A stretch of DNA of 62,781 nt from Candidatus Gastranaerophilales bacterium (GCA_947631645.1 CANRMD010000007.1:1-62781), one strand, 5' to 3'; shown: positions 18,549 through 28,217, counted from the first letter of the stretch. Notes: a model not told the origin generated them from the letters alone. Program-made: numbers and translations.

Positions 18549-19814
18549 TTATAAAATATCCCAGCCCGTATATTTTCTCAAAACTTTCGGAATAGTTACA
18601 GAGCCGTCTTCATTTTGGAAATTTTCCAAGATTGCTGCGAATGTTCTGCCTACTGCCAGCCCTGAACCGTTCAATGTATGAACAAATACCGGTTTGCCTG
18701 TTTCTTTTGAACGATAACGGATATTTGCTCTGCGGGCTTGGAAATCACCAAAGTTAGAGCAGCTTGATATTTCTTTATAAGTTCCGTAAGAGGGGAGCCA
18801 AACTTCTAAGTCATAGCATTTTCTGGCTGAAAATCCTATATCTCCCGTTGATAAAGCTACACGTCTGTATGGCAATTCTAAAAGTTCAAGCACTCTTTCG
18901 GCATTTCTTGTAAGTTTTTCATGTTCTTCAACACTGGTTTCGGGTGTGGTAAGTTTAACAAGTTCAACTTTATTAAACTGATGCTGACGGATTAAACCTC
19001 TTGTGTCTTTGCCTGCACTGCCCGCTTCACGTCTGAAGCATGGAGTATATGCCGTCATGTATTTAGGTAAATCTTCCTCATTTAAAATTTCACCTGAATA
19101 AATATTGGTAACAGGTACTTCTGCCGTAGGAATTAAGTATAAATCTTCATCTTCACATTTATACATATCCTGTGCAAATTTTGGTAATTGTCCCGTACCT
19201 GTCATAGCTGCGGCATTAACCATTACGGGAGGAAGTATTTCTTCATAACCGTGTTCTTGAGTATGAGTATCAAGAAAGAAATTTATAATTGCACGTTCTA
19301 ATTGTGCTCCTTTCCCTCTATAGAGTGAAAACCTTGACTGTGCAAGCTTAACACCGCGTTCAAAATCTACTATATTTTTATCGGTACATATATCCCAATG
19401 AGCTTTTTGTTCAAAATTAACTTTTCTTGGTTCTCCGACTCTTTTTATCTCTACATTATCGGCATCAGATAAACCTATCGGTGTTGTTTCATCGGGAATA
19501 TTCGGTGTTGCAAGAAGTAAGTTCCTTTGGTCTTCATCAAGATGTTGTTCTTGTTCTTCAAGAACTTTTATTTCTTCTCCCATTTCTTTAACTTGAGCTT
19601 GAATTTCATCAGTATTTTGACCTTGTTTTTTCATTATGCCGATTTCCTGCGACATATTTTTTCTTTTTGCTCTCAATTCATCTGCTTGAGCCTGTACTTT
19701 TCTTCTTTTTGCGTCTATCTCCAAAATTCCGTCTATTGAAAGTTCAGGGTTTCTTCTTTTTAACAATTCGTTAACTTTATCGGGGTTCTCCCTAATCATT
19801 CTTATATCTAACAT
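18549..19814 (-). CDS. serS: Serine-tRNA ligase
   Basis: This class II synthetase has an N-terminal antiparallel coiled-coil arm (about 30-105) that reads tRNA-Ser, then motif 2 ([14 protein letters not shown]) and motif 3 (G-L-A-V-G-R-T near the C-terminus). The 421-residue length is normal. It is the first gene of the run that continues through tmk and folE2 to the MATE transporter. Confidence 0.97.
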   Translation of the reverse strand: MLDIRMIRENPDKVNELLKRRNPELSIDGILEIDAKRRKVQAQADELRAKRKNMSQEIGIMKKQGQNTDEIQAQVKEMGEEIKVLEEQEQHLDEDQRNLLLATPNIPDETTPIGLSDADNVEIKRVGEPRKVNFEQKAHWDICTDKNIVDFERGVKLAQSRFSLYRGKGAQLERAIINFFLDTHTQEHGYEEILPPVMVNAAAMTGTGQLPKFAQDMYKCEDEDLYLIPTAEVPVTNIYSGEILNEEDLPKYMTAYTPCFRREAGSAGKDTRGLIRQHQFNKVELVKLTTPETSVEEHEKLTRNAERVLELLELPYRRVALSTGDIGFSARKCYDLEVWLPSYGTYKEISSCSNFGDFQARRANIRYRSKETGKPVFVHTLNGSGLAVGRTFAAILENFQNEDGSVTIPKVLRKYTGWDIL

Positions 19815-19881
19815 ATTTACACCTCGTATTCCGCTTTTTATTTTATTAAAAAAACATTTAAAATAAAAGTAATTTTTTTGA

Positions 19882-19887
19882 TATAAT
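19882..19887 (+). promoter_or_regulatory. -10 element before the formyltransferase paralogue
   Basis: TATAAT sits 17 bases upstream of the ATG within a string TTTTTTGATATAATAAA that recurs exactly upstream of the CooC-like gene (25832-25848). No convincing -35 is visible; a T-tract replaces it. Confidence 0.45.
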
Positions 19888-19904
19888 AAAAGTCAGGGAA
19901 AAAT

Positions 19905-20852
19905 ATGTCAGAAAAAAAATATACAAAGAGAATATTATTTGTAGGAATGCCTGATATGGCAATTGTTTGCTTACGCAAACTTGTAACTAACGGCATTAAT
20001 GTAGTGGGAGTAATTCCTCCGGCAAAAGACGAACCTACAAACAAAACAATGGTAGAAACAGCTCAGGCTCTAGGAGTTGATGTTATTGATTACAATATAA
20101 GTCTTAGCGACAAAGGTTTTTTGCAAAGAGTAAAAAACCTTGAAGCAGATTTAGGTGTTGTTGCTTCTTTTAACAAAAAACTTCCAAAAGAACTTTTACA
20201 GCTGACAAAAGACGGGTTTATTAATTTGCACCCTTCTAAACTGCCTGATTATAGAGGTGCAAACCCATACTCTCACGTTATTATTAACGGAGAGGAAGAA
20301 TCAGCAATCACTCTTCACTATATGGATGAAAATTTTGATACGGGAGATATTATTTCTCAATACAGATTCGGTATAGACCTTAATGAAACAATGGGAACTC
20401 TGTTTTATCGTACAAATCAAATGTGTGCTTCAATGTTATATGAAGCTTTGGATTATTATGAAACTCATGAATTTCCCAGAAGCTCTCAACCAAAAGGAGG
20501 GGCATACAGAAAAGCAGAAGCACTTTCCTATGAAAAGAAAAATATATTTATAGATTGGAATAAATCTGCGGAAGAAATAGAAAGATTTATCAGAGCCCTT
20601 AACCCTTTTATCGGAGCTTTAACCATATATAAAGGCGTTATTATGAGAGTTAATTCGGCTTATGTTATTTCAAAAGACCATAATATGACCCCCGGAAGCA
20701 TTTACGATACTAAAAATTCATTAAAAGTAGCTTGCGGTAAAGATGTTTTAGAAATTGATTCACTTCAATACGGCGGTTTCTTTATATCTTCGGGCAGAGA
20801 TTTCGTTGAAAGAATGAACCCTAAAAAAGGAGAAGTTTTATACAGTGAATAA
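19905..20852 (+). CDS. Formyltransferase-family protein (Fmt/ArnA-like paralogue)
   Basis: This 315-residue protein has the formyltransferase N-terminal fold. The catalytic Asn-His-Asp set appears as I-N-L-H-P-S-K-L-P-D-Y-R-G-A-N-P and F-D-T-G-D-I, and a C-terminal OB-like domain follows from about 215. A second, canonical fmt is at 44.3 kb, so this copy probably has another acceptor, for example an amino sugar or another 10-formyl-THF-dependent reaction; folD supplies the cofactor. It carries a TATAAT at 19882-19887. The next gene overlaps its end by eight bases. Confidence 0.8.
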   Translation: MSEKKYTKRILFVGMPDMAIVCLRKLVTNGINVVGVIPPAKDEPTNKTMVETAQALGVDVIDYNISLSDKGFLQRVKNLEADLGVVASFNKKLPKELLQLTKDGFINLHPSKLPDYRGANPYSHVIINGEEESAITLHYMDENFDTGDIISQYRFGIDLNETMGTLFYRTNQMCASMLYEALDYYETHEFPRSSQPKGGAYRKAEALSYEKKNIFIDWNKSAEEIERFIRALNPFIGALTIYKGVIMRVNSAYVISKDHNMTPGSIYDTKNSLKVACGKDVLEIDSLQYGGFFISSGRDFVERMNPKKGEVLYSE

Positions 20853-21669
20853 ACTTCATTTCGTAACGGCGGGTCTGCCTTTGGCTTCAGAAAATAAAGG
20901 ATACAAACAAGGGCTTGATATTATTAAGAGTATGAATTTGGACGGACTTGAAGTTGAATTCGTTCATGGCGTCAGAATGACGGAAGCTAACCAAAATTTA
21001 GTTAAAGATTTCGCTAAAACTAACGCAGTAACTTGCCACGGACCTTATTATATAAACTTAAATTCTCAGGAAACGGAAAAAATAGAAGCAAGCATATCAA
21101 GAATTCTTGAAACTGCAAGAATGGGGAAACTTATAAATGCATACAGCATAACATTTCACGCTGCTTTTTATATGAAACAAGATGTTGATGACGTTTACAA
21201 AACTGTTTTTTCATCTATGGAAAAAATTTGTTCAACACTTGAAGAAGAAAATAATAATATTTGGATAAGGCCCGAAACTACCGGAAAAGGAACCCAATGG
21301 GGTACATTAGAAGAAATTGTTAAACTGTCTAAAGAATTTAAACAAGTTTTACCTTGTATAGATTTTGCACATATCCATGCCCGTTCTAACGGTGATTTCA
21401 ATACATACGATGATTTTTGTAAAATGCTTGAATATACTGCAAAAGAACTGGGCAATGAAGTATTAAACAATATGCACATGCACGCAGCCGGCATAGAATA
21501 CAGCCAAAAAGGCGAAAAAAATCACCTCATTTTTGAAGAAAGTGATATGAATTATAAAGACCTTTTAAAAGCGTTTAAAAATTTTGATGTTAAAGGTGTA
21601 TTGGTTTGCGAAAGTCCGAATATTGAAGATGATACAAAACTTTTAAAAGATTATTATTTGAGTTTATAA
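20845..21669 (+). CDS. Endonuclease IV / sugar isomerase-like TIM-barrel protein
   Basis: This 274-residue protein has the metal-ligand pattern of the endonuclease IV (Nfo) superfamily in order: C-H-G-P-Y, F-H-A-A-F, R-P-E-T-T-G-K-G, C-I-D-F-A-H-I-H-A-R and M-H-M-H-A-A-G. Nfo cleaves abasic DNA; related isomerases share the barrel, so the reaction is not certain. The start is GTG at 20845, within the end of the formyltransferase gene, giving translational coupling and suggesting the two act together. It ends at a strong bidirectional terminator. Confidence 0.8.
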   Translation: MNKLHFVTAGLPLASENKGYKQGLDIIKSMNLDGLEVEFVHGVRMTEANQNLVKDFAKTNAVTCHGPYYINLNSQETEKIEASISRILETARMGKLINAYSITFHAAFYMKQDVDDVYKTVFSSMEKICSTLEEENNNIWIRPETTGKGTQWGTLEEIVKLSKEFKQVLPCIDFAHIHARSNGDFNTYDDFCKMLEYTAKELGNEVLNNMHMHAAGIEYSQKGEKNHLIFEESDMNYKDLLKAFKNFDVKGVLVCESPNIEDDTKLLKDYYLSL

Positions 21670-21672
21670 AAA

Positions 21673-21708
21673 AAAGCGGGCGGTTTAAAACCGCCCGCTT
21701 TCAGAAAA
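21673..21708 (+). terminator. Bidirectional intrinsic terminator
   Basis: A perfect 14-bp palindromic stem (21673-21686 with 21688-21701) of G/C-rich core GCGGGCGG is flanked by A-runs on the left and T-rich sequence on the right. It serves the plus-strand gene ending at 21669 and, on the minus strand with a run of T, the parvulin gene ending at 21711. Confidence 0.92.
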
Positions 21709-21710
21709 TT

Positions 21711-22100
21711 TTATTTTTTACCTATAACATAAATCAAGTGCCAGCCGAATTGAGTTTTAACAGGCTCTGAAACTTGTCCGTTAGGAAGTTCAAAAGCAGC
21801 TTTTTCAAATTCCGGAACCATATCTCCTCTTGAGAACCAGCCTAAAATACCACCGTCCTTACCTGACGGGCATTTTGAATATTTTTTGGCAGCTTCCGTA
21901 AAGTTTTTAAATATCTGAGCTCTATCTGCACCTTCTGTTACTATTTCTTTTCTGATGCTAACAGCTTCTTGTTCCGTAGGAACCAAAATATGAGCCGCAT
22001 TTACCTGAGTATAGTTTGCAGCTTGTGCTTTACCTATAAAAGCAACGGCACCGATTAATAAAACTGCCGTAAAAAGTAATAATGAAAATATTTTCTTCAT
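21711..22100 (-). CDS. Secreted parvulin-type peptidyl-prolyl isomerase
   Basis: This 129-residue protein has an N-terminal signal peptide (about 1-24, M-K-K then a hydrophobic core ending A-Q-A) and one PpiC/rotamase domain: A-A-H-I-L-V, S-K-C-P-S-G-K-D-G-G-I-L-G-W-F-S, M-V-P-E-F-E-K-A-A-F and F-G-W-H-L-I. It is far shorter than SurA/PrsA, being a single-domain foldase. The start at 22100 is chosen over an upstream in-frame start (22136) because the ATG has AAGGAG eight bases before it and gives a proper signal peptide. Confidence 0.88.
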   Translation of the reverse strand: MKKIFSLLLFTAVLLIGAVAFIGKAQAANYTQVNAAHILVPTEQEAVSIRKEIVTEGADRAQIFKNFTEAAKKYSKCPSGKDGGILGWFSRGDMVPEFEKAAFELPNGQVSEPVKTQFGWHLIYVIGKK

Positions 22101-22155
22101 AAAAAACTCCTTTTTTCTACAAGAAAATATAAACATAAAAATATAATAATAACAA

Positions 22156-22659
22156 TTATTTATGCAGGTTAATAAACTGATTTTCTCTAGTTATTGCTAC
22201 CATACCCGAACGGACAATTTCTTTTATACCCAAAGGTTTTAATAATGCAATCAAAGCCATGACCTGCCTGTTATCTCCCGAATATTCCAACGTATATATA
22301 TCGGGAGAAACATCAATAATTTTTGCCCCGAATATTTCCGATATTCTTAATATTTCGCTTCTTGCATCATCTTTTGCGGTAACTTTACATAATATTAATT
22401 CCCTGTCAATGCACTTATCCGCAGATTTAGGGAGTTCAACAACTTTTATTGTATTTATCAACCTGTTTAACTGTTTGCAAATTTGTTCAATAACAACATC
22501 ATCACCCGTTGTAACTATTGTTATTCTTGAAAATACGTTATCAATAGTAGATGCAACCGTCAAACTTTCGATATTAAAACCTCTTGAAGAAAACAGATCG
22601 CACACACAAGATAAAATTCCGGGTTCATTTTTAACAAGTACAGATATTGTATGCTTCAT
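22156..22659 (-). CDS. ilvN: Acetolactate synthase small (regulatory) subunit
   Basis: This 167-residue protein has two ACT-type domains: K-H-T-I-S-V-L-V-K-N-E-P-G-I-L at the start, then a second domain from about 77. It activates the catalytic subunit and confers valine inhibition. It follows ilvB with a two-base gap, so the two form one operon. Confidence 0.95.
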   Translation of the reverse strand: MKHTISVLVKNEPGILSCVCDLFSSRGFNIESLTVASTIDNVFSRITIVTTGDDVVIEQICKQLNRLINTIKVVELPKSADKCIDRELILCKVTAKDDARSEILRISEIFGAKIIDVSPDIYTLEYSGDNRQVMALIALLKPLGIKEIVRSGMVAITRENQFINLHK

Positions 22660-22661
22660 AA

Positions 22662-24407
22662 TTAATCTCCCATACCGAATTCAGGTGCATTGTTAGAAAG
22701 GATAACCTCATTTAAAGGTTTACCCGCTAATACCCAAGGATAAACCATTTCAAACGGTTCAACAACAAAGTCCATAATAACAGGCCCGTCATAGGCAATG
22801 GCCTTATCAAGTGCTTCGTCAATTTGCGACTCTTCCGTTATTCTTAAACCTAAAATGCCGTATGCATCTGCAAGTTTAACGTAATCAGGCGAGGTAATAT
22901 GTGTTTGAGAATAATGTTTATCAAACAATTTTTCCTGCCATTGTCTTACCATACCGAGGTATCCGTTATTAATAACAGCTATTTTAACGGGAATTTTATA
23001 ATCAACACACGTCATAAGCTCTTGAATATTCATTTGAATACTGCCGTCTCCCGCGATATTAAATACAAGCTTATCCGGCACAGCTATTTGAGCCCCCATT
23101 GCTGCGGGGAAGCCAAACCCCATTGTACCTAATCCGCCTGAAGTTATAAGCTGACGCGGTTTTGTAAATTTATACAATTGTGCTGTCCACATTTGATGCT
23201 GACCGACTTCTGTCGCAATTATTGTATCTTTGTCTTTTGTTTTTTGATATATATGTTCTATTACTGTTTGAGGACTCATTATCCCGTTTTCAACAGCCCT
23301 TAGTGCACGTTTTTCTTTCCAAGTCTGAATTTCTTTAATCCATGCTCTTCTTATTGTTTCATTATATGAATATTTTTCTGTTTGATATTCTTTAAGCATA
23401 AGGTTAAGAACATTTTTTGCATCTCCGACTATAGGGATATCAACGTGAACATTCTTACTGATTGAGCACGGGTCAATATCAACATGAATAACTTTTGCAT
23501 TTTTACAAAAGCTCTTTAAATAACCTGTAATTCTGTCATTAAACCTTGTACCCACTGCAAAAAGCACGTCGCAGTTGCTGACGGCCAAATTTGCCCAATA
23601 GTTTCCATGCATACCCAACATGCCAAGAGATAATTCATTATCTTGAGGATATGTACCAATCCCCATAAGCGTTGTAGCAACAGGGATATTTAACTTTTTA
23701 GCAAGTTCGGTTATTTCAAGACTTGCATCGGAGTGTATAACACCACCACCTGAAATAATAACAGGTCGTTGTGCTTCACAAAGTAACTTTAAAGCACGTC
23801 TGCACTGAATCGGGTGTCCCTCGTATGTGGGGTTATACCCCGGAAGATTAAGTTTCTCGGGATATTCAAAATCCGTTTTTGCCGTTAATACATCTTTTGG
23901 AAGTGATACGACAACAGGTCCGGGTTTTCCTGTTCTTGCTATATGAAAAGATTCTTTTATAACCCTTGGCAAATCACTTATATTTTTTACAAGATAATTA
24001 TGTTTACAACAAGTACGGGTAATTCCTACAATATCCGCCTCTTGAAACGCATCATTTCCTATTAATTTTGAATCAACTTGTCCCGTAAATACAACCAGCG
24101 GGTAGCTATCATAATATGCATTAGCAATACCGGTAACAGTATTACAAGCCCCGGGCCCCGAAGTTACAAGAACAACGCCGGGTTTCCCCGTAACTCTTGC
24201 ATAACCTTCTGCAGCATGAACCGCTGCTTGCTCGTGCCTTACCAAATAATGTTTAATGTAATCACAACTGTATAATTCATCATAAATATGAAGAATTACA
24301 CCGCCGGGGTAGCCGAATATTGTCTCAACACCTTCTTTTCTAAGGCATTCCAAAAACATTCTGGCTCCGTTCATCTTCTCGGTTTTGTTAACTTGTTCGG
24401 TAGTCAT
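22662..24407 (-). CDS. ilvB: Acetolactate synthase large (catalytic) subunit
   Basis: This thiamine-diphosphate enzyme condenses two pyruvates, or pyruvate and 2-ketobutyrate, in valine/isoleucine synthesis. The 581-residue protein has the N-terminal ThDP glutamate motif G-Y-P-G-G, the FAD-binding middle domain and the C-terminal metal/ThDP motif G-D-G-S-I-Q-M-N. It is divergent from ilvC across a 123-base gap with a candidate operator. Confidence 0.96.
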   Translation of the reverse strand: MTTEQVNKTEKMNGARMFLECLRKEGVETIFGYPGGVILHIYDELYSCDYIKHYLVRHEQAAVHAAEGYARVTGKPGVVLVTSGPGACNTVTGIANAYYDSYPLVVFTGQVDSKLIGNDAFQEADIVGITRTCCKHNYLVKNISDLPRVIKESFHIARTGKPGPVVVSLPKDVLTAKTDFEYPEKLNLPGYNPTYEGHPIQCRRALKLLCEAQRPVIISGGGVIHSDASLEITELAKKLNIPVATTLMGIGTYPQDNELSLGMLGMHGNYWANLAVSNCDVLFAVGTRFNDRITGYLKSFCKNAKVIHVDIDPCSISKNVHVDIPIVGDAKNVLNLMLKEYQTEKYSYNETIRRAWIKEIQTWKEKRALRAVENGIMSPQTVIEHIYQKTKDKDTIIATEVGQHQMWTAQLYKFTKPRQLITSGGLGTMGFGFPAAMGAQIAVPDKLVFNIAGDGSIQMNIQELMTCVDYKIPVKIAVINNGYLGMVRQWQEKLFDKHYSQTHITSPDYVKLADAYGILGLRITEESQIDEALDKAIAYDGPVIMDFVVEPFEMVYPWVLAGKPLNEVILSNNAPEFGMGD

Positions 24408-24440
24408 AAACTGCTCCCAGTTTTAATAAAAAATTACTTA

Positions 24441-24453
24441 GTTAAATTTTAAC
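24441..24453. promoter_or_regulatory. Candidate operator in the ilvB-ilvC divergent gap
   Basis: GTTAAA-T-TTTAAC is a perfect 6+1+6 palindrome. On the minus strand it contains TTAAAAT preceded by TG, a possible extended -10 for ilvB, so a bound repressor could block that promoter. No T-box or long leader peptide is visible in this gap. Confidence 0.35.
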
Positions 24454-24466
24454 ACAAATTTAATTA

Positions 24467-24495
24467 TTGACTAAGGTATTTTTAAGTTTTACACT
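24467..24495 (+). promoter_or_regulatory. Candidate sigma-70 promoter for ilvC
   Basis: TTGACT (24467-24472) and TACACT (24490-24495) are 17 bases apart and 36 bases upstream of the ilvC ATG. Confidence 0.45.
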
Positions 24496-24503
24496 AAAAA
24501 TGA

Positions 24504-25529
<1,026 letters not shown>

Positions 25530-25544
25530 TTTTTATTCTATTCA

Positions 25545-25590
25545 AAAGAACAGTGCGGTTAAAATACTGCACTGTTCTTTTATTTTATTA
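25545..25590 (+). terminator. Intrinsic terminator of ilvC
   Basis: The 12-bp stem AAAGAACAGTGC (25545-25556) pairs with 25569-25580 around a 12-base loop and is followed by TATTTTATTA. It begins 15 bases after the ilvC stop. Confidence 0.88.
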
Positions 25591-25594
25591 TAAT

Positions 25595-25767
25595 GTGCAA
25601 ATAATATTAAAATTGCGTCCTAATGCTTCGTATATATAACTTCTAAGCTCAGTCCAAGTCCCGTAATTCGCCGATTTCTCGGCTCAAACAGACGGAACTT
25701 TGCTGTTTCTTCGCTAAGAATTTAAGCTATACTACGCAAGGGACTTTAATTTTAATATTATTTGCAC
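25595..25767. repeat. 173-bp palindromic element (MITE-like or structured RNA) in the only long gene-free stretch
   Basis: Perfect 20-bp inverted repeats, 25595-25614 and 25748-25767, bound 133 internal bases. Imperfect complementarity continues inward: GTCC, TGC, GTA-TATA and TTCT-AGC blocks line up for about 40 more bases per side. A small central hairpin, CCGA-TTTC-TCGG, lies near 25672. No open reading frame is inside. A non-autonomous miniature transposable element, a REP-like repeat or a folded RNA are all possible. No second copy was noticed in the window. From 25768 to 25858 only a promoter is seen. Confidence 0.65.
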
Positions 25768-25815
25768 TGTTTTTATATATTCTTTAAAATAAAAAAATTA
25801 AACTGATTTAAATAA

Positions 25816-25843
25816 TTTACTCACTAAAATTTTTTGATATAAT
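25816..25843 (+). promoter_or_regulatory. Sigma-70-type promoter for the CooC-like gene
   Basis: TTTACT (25816-25821), a 16-base spacer and TATAAT (25838-25843) lie 27 bases upstream of the ATG. The -10 is inside the 17-base string shared with the formyltransferase-paralogue promoter. Confidence 0.55.
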
Positions 25844-25870
25844 AAAGAAAAGGGATTATTGGAGATTTTA

Positions 25871-26626
25871 ATGACGGTATCAATCGCAGTTACAGGCAAA
25901 AGCGGAAGCGGCAAAACCACTATAACAAAAGCACTATGGCATGTAATAAGAAAAAAACATCCCGAAAAAACAGTTTTATTATTTGATAATGATTTAACAA
26001 CAGAATTAGGACACAGTTTCGGTAAGGATATCAGACAAACCATATACGGGATAAGAAGCGGGAAACATGAATACAAAACAGGTATTCCCGAGAATATGAC
26101 AAAACAGGAATACATTGACTGGGCACTTGAAGACATAGTTGAACCACTGGATGATTATACCGATATTATTGTTTCATGGCTTATCGGTTCAAAGGATTGC
26201 AGATGCCCTATCACTAAGCAAATAAATGATGCTCTTGTCAAATTTATTTCAAGATATGATTATGTTATATTTGACTGCGAATTTGACCTTAAATACTTAT
26301 ATCAGCTTGTTGATATACCGATTGACGTAACCTTAGTAATTGCAAGACCCAACGAAGCTTCCATTCATTTGGCAAAAAGAATAGAAGAATACAGTGCAAA
26401 ATATGCGGCAGGAGCTCAACTTGGAGTCATATTAAATAAAGTTAACAAACAGGAAATTGAACCTCTAATGGAGTTATTAAATAAATATGATTTAACTACT
26501 TTAGGTACAATTCCAAAAGATGATACTTTAAAGCAAAACAGAATTTCAAAAGAATCCGAAATTGTTCAGGAAGCCTTGGAACAATTATACTTCAGGTTGA
26601 ATATACCTCAGCAAGAGGAAGCATAA
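25871..26626 (+). CDS. CooC-like P-loop ATPase
   Basis: This 251-residue SIMIBI/MinD-like ATPase has a deviant Walker A G-K-S-G-S-G-K-T-T at residues 9-17 that keeps the signature Lys (K10), a D-N-D motif near 39-41, and a C-x-C pair at C110 and C112. CooC, the nickel-insertion ATPase for carbon monoxide dehydrogenase, has a CxC at the same region and binds metal through it. No CODH gene is in the window, so the client is unknown. The ATG at 25871 is chosen over an upstream TTG because GGAG lies six bases before it. The stop overlaps the folD start. Confidence 0.78.
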   Translation: MTVSIAVTGKSGSGKTTITKALWHVIRKKHPEKTVLLFDNDLTTELGHSFGKDIRQTIYGIRSGKHEYKTGIPENMTKQEYIDWALEDIVEPLDDYTDIIVSWLIGSKDCRCPITKQINDALVKFISRYDYVIFDCEFDLKYLYQLVDIPIDVTLVIARPNEASIHLAKRIEEYSAKYAAGAQLGVILNKVNKQEIEPLMELLNKYDLTTLGTIPKDDTLKQNRISKESEIVQEALEQLYFRLNIPQQEEA

Positions 26627-27474
26627 TGGCTATTATACTTGACGGGAAAAAACTTGCGGATAAACTTACTGCAGAATTAAAAACTGCTGTTAGCACTCTT
26701 GAAAAAAAACCAAAACTTGCCGTAATTATAGCGAATGACAATCCGGCAAGTCAAATCTACGTTAAAAACAAAAAGAAAAAAGCGGAAGAAATAGGTTTTG
26801 AATCGGTTGTCATTCCTTTAAAATCTGACGTTACGGAAGAAATGATATTAGAACACATATATATTCTTAACGAAGATAAAGATATTAATGCAATACTTGT
26901 ACAATTGCCGCTGCCTGAAGGACTTAATAAAAAACGCATTATCGAAGCTATTGACCCGATAAAAGATGTTGATGGGTTTACATCATACAACTTTGGCAGA
27001 CTTGCATTAGGATATAATCCCTATGCATACCCTTGCACTCCAAAAGGAATTATAAGACTTTTAAACGAATATAACATTAATATTGAAGGCAAAAATGCAC
27101 TTGTCATCGGGCGTTCCAACATTGTAGGCAAGCCTGTTGCCTTAATGCTTCAACAAAAAAATGCAACAGTCACAATGGCTAACAGCTATACTAAAAATCT
27201 AAAAGAGTTAGCAATAAATGCCGATATTATTATTAGTGCCATGGGTAAACCGAATTTTATTGATTCTTCTTACGTTAAAGATGGGGCTGTCATTGTTGAT
27301 GTAGGTATTAACAGAATAAATGATAAAATAACAGGCGATGTACTTTTTGAAGAAGTAAAAAATAAAGCATCATTTATTACGCCGGTTCCAAAAGGAATAG
27401 GGCCAATGACCATTGCTATGCTTATGCAAAATACCTACGAACTTTATAAAATTCAAGAAAATTTCATTTTATAA
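26626..27474 (+). CDS. folD: Bifunctional methylenetetrahydrofolate dehydrogenase / methenyl-THF cyclohydrolase
   Basis: The protein interconverts 5,10-methylene- and 10-formyl-THF, providing one-carbon units for fmt, purines and the formyltransferase paralogue. The 282-residue protein has the Y-V-K-N-K-K-K-K-A active-site segment with catalytic Lys, the Q-L-P-L-P motif, D-V-D-G-F, the Rossmann G-R-S-N-I-V-G-K-P and the C-terminal P-V-P-K-G-I-G-P-M-T. Its ATG overlaps the CooC-like stop (A-TAATG). Confidence 0.96.
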   Translation: MAIILDGKKLADKLTAELKTAVSTLEKKPKLAVIIANDNPASQIYVKNKKKKAEEIGFESVVIPLKSDVTEEMILEHIYILNEDKDINAILVQLPLPEGLNKKRIIEAIDPIKDVDGFTSYNFGRLALGYNPYAYPCTPKGIIRLLNEYNINIEGKNALVIGRSNIVGKPVALMLQQKNATVTMANSYTKNLKELAINADIIISAMGKPNFIDSSYVKDGAVIVDVGINRINDKITGDVLFEEVKNKASFITPVPKGIGPMTIAMLMQNTYELYKIQENFIL

Positions 27475-27584
27475 TTGTTAAGAATTTTTATTATTTTGTA
27501 AACTACATGTTTAGAAACTTTGTATTTTCGGCATATATATAAGTAGTTATGTGAGTGTGTCTCGTTTAAAAAGTCAGGAAAGCT

Positions 27585-27857
27585 ATGATATTAGAGTACA
27601 AAGTTAATGATTTAAATGTGCAGGCCGCTTGGCTCAAGACATTGTATGATTTAGTAGAAGAACTGAATTGTAAGTGTCAAACATTCATTGACGAATCATA
27701 TAACAGAAGTAATAAAAATTTTGACCGCATGAGGACAATCAAGATTTACGGCTCTGACACGATGTTAGGATGGTTCAAACTCCGTATGGAGAGATATTCA
27801 CATTTTATCTTCAATTTTAATGAACAACCCGACATCAAGAGCGGTTTTGTAGAATAG
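27585..27857 (+). CDS. Hypothetical protein, 90 residues
   Basis: I do not recognise this family. It is soluble and mixed-charge, with aromatic residues in the second half (G-W-F-K-L-R-M-E-R-Y-S-H-F-I-F-N-F). AGGAAA precedes the ATG at a normal distance, and a clear terminator follows 26 bases after the stop, both of which support a real single-gene transcript. Confidence 0.6.
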   Translation: MILEYKVNDLNVQAAWLKTLYDLVEELNCKCQTFIDESYNRSNKNFDRMRTIKIYGSDTMLGWFKLRMERYSHFIFNFNEQPDIKSGFVE

Positions 27858-27882
27858 TTGTATGGTATATTCATTGGAGAAG

Positions 27883-27914
27883 AGCACCAAATGTTTATGG
27901 TGCTTTATTTTTTT
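27883..27914 (+). terminator. Intrinsic terminator after the 90-residue hypothetical
   Basis: AGCACCA (27883-27889) pairs with TGGTGCT (27898-27904) around an eight-base loop and is followed by TTATTTTTTTA. It runs up to the end of the convergent Cys-rich gene. Confidence 0.85.
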
Positions 27915-28155
27915 ATTCTTGTACAGCCTCAAATGCAATTATATGATCATCACAAATACATAAACTTTCCCTGTGGTCTACATCAGTGCATCCGTCAGTA
28001 AAAACCACATCAACATTTTCAAGACACACTATATCTTCATCTTCAAAGTTATCAACAAGACATCCTGTTGCACAAAATTTTATAGTACATAATCTTACTT
28101 TTTTTGTACATTTTTTCTTTAGCACATTCAATAAAGATTTTTTCTTATTCCGCAT
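27913..28155 (-). CDS. Small cysteine-rich protein
   Basis: This 80-residue protein is of unknown function, with nine Cys. After a Lys-rich N-terminus (residues 3-19), Cys occur as single, C-x-x-x-C and C-x-C patterns (T-K-K-V-R-L-C, F-C-A-T-G-C, V-C-L, D-G-C, L-C-I-C). The C-terminal half is acidic. There is no signal peptide. Metal binding or a small disulfide/iron-sulfur scaffold is possible. AAGGAG lies nine bases before the ATG, and it is upstream of nothing on its strand, so it appears to be a stand-alone gene. Confidence 0.65.
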   Translation of the reverse strand: MRNKKKSLLNVLKKKCTKKVRLCTIKFCATGCLVDNFEDEDIVCLENVDVVFTDGCTDVDHRESLCICDDHIIAFEAVQE

Positions 28156-28217
28156 AATTTACTCCTTTATTTTCAATGTATAAAGCTAAATTATGCAAAA
28201 AACATTATATAAAAGGG

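Noticed and set aside
22101-22136. Longer start for the parvulin gene
   Set aside because: It adds 12 charged residues ahead of a normal signal peptide and lacks a ribosome-binding site; AAGGAG precedes the ATG at 22100.
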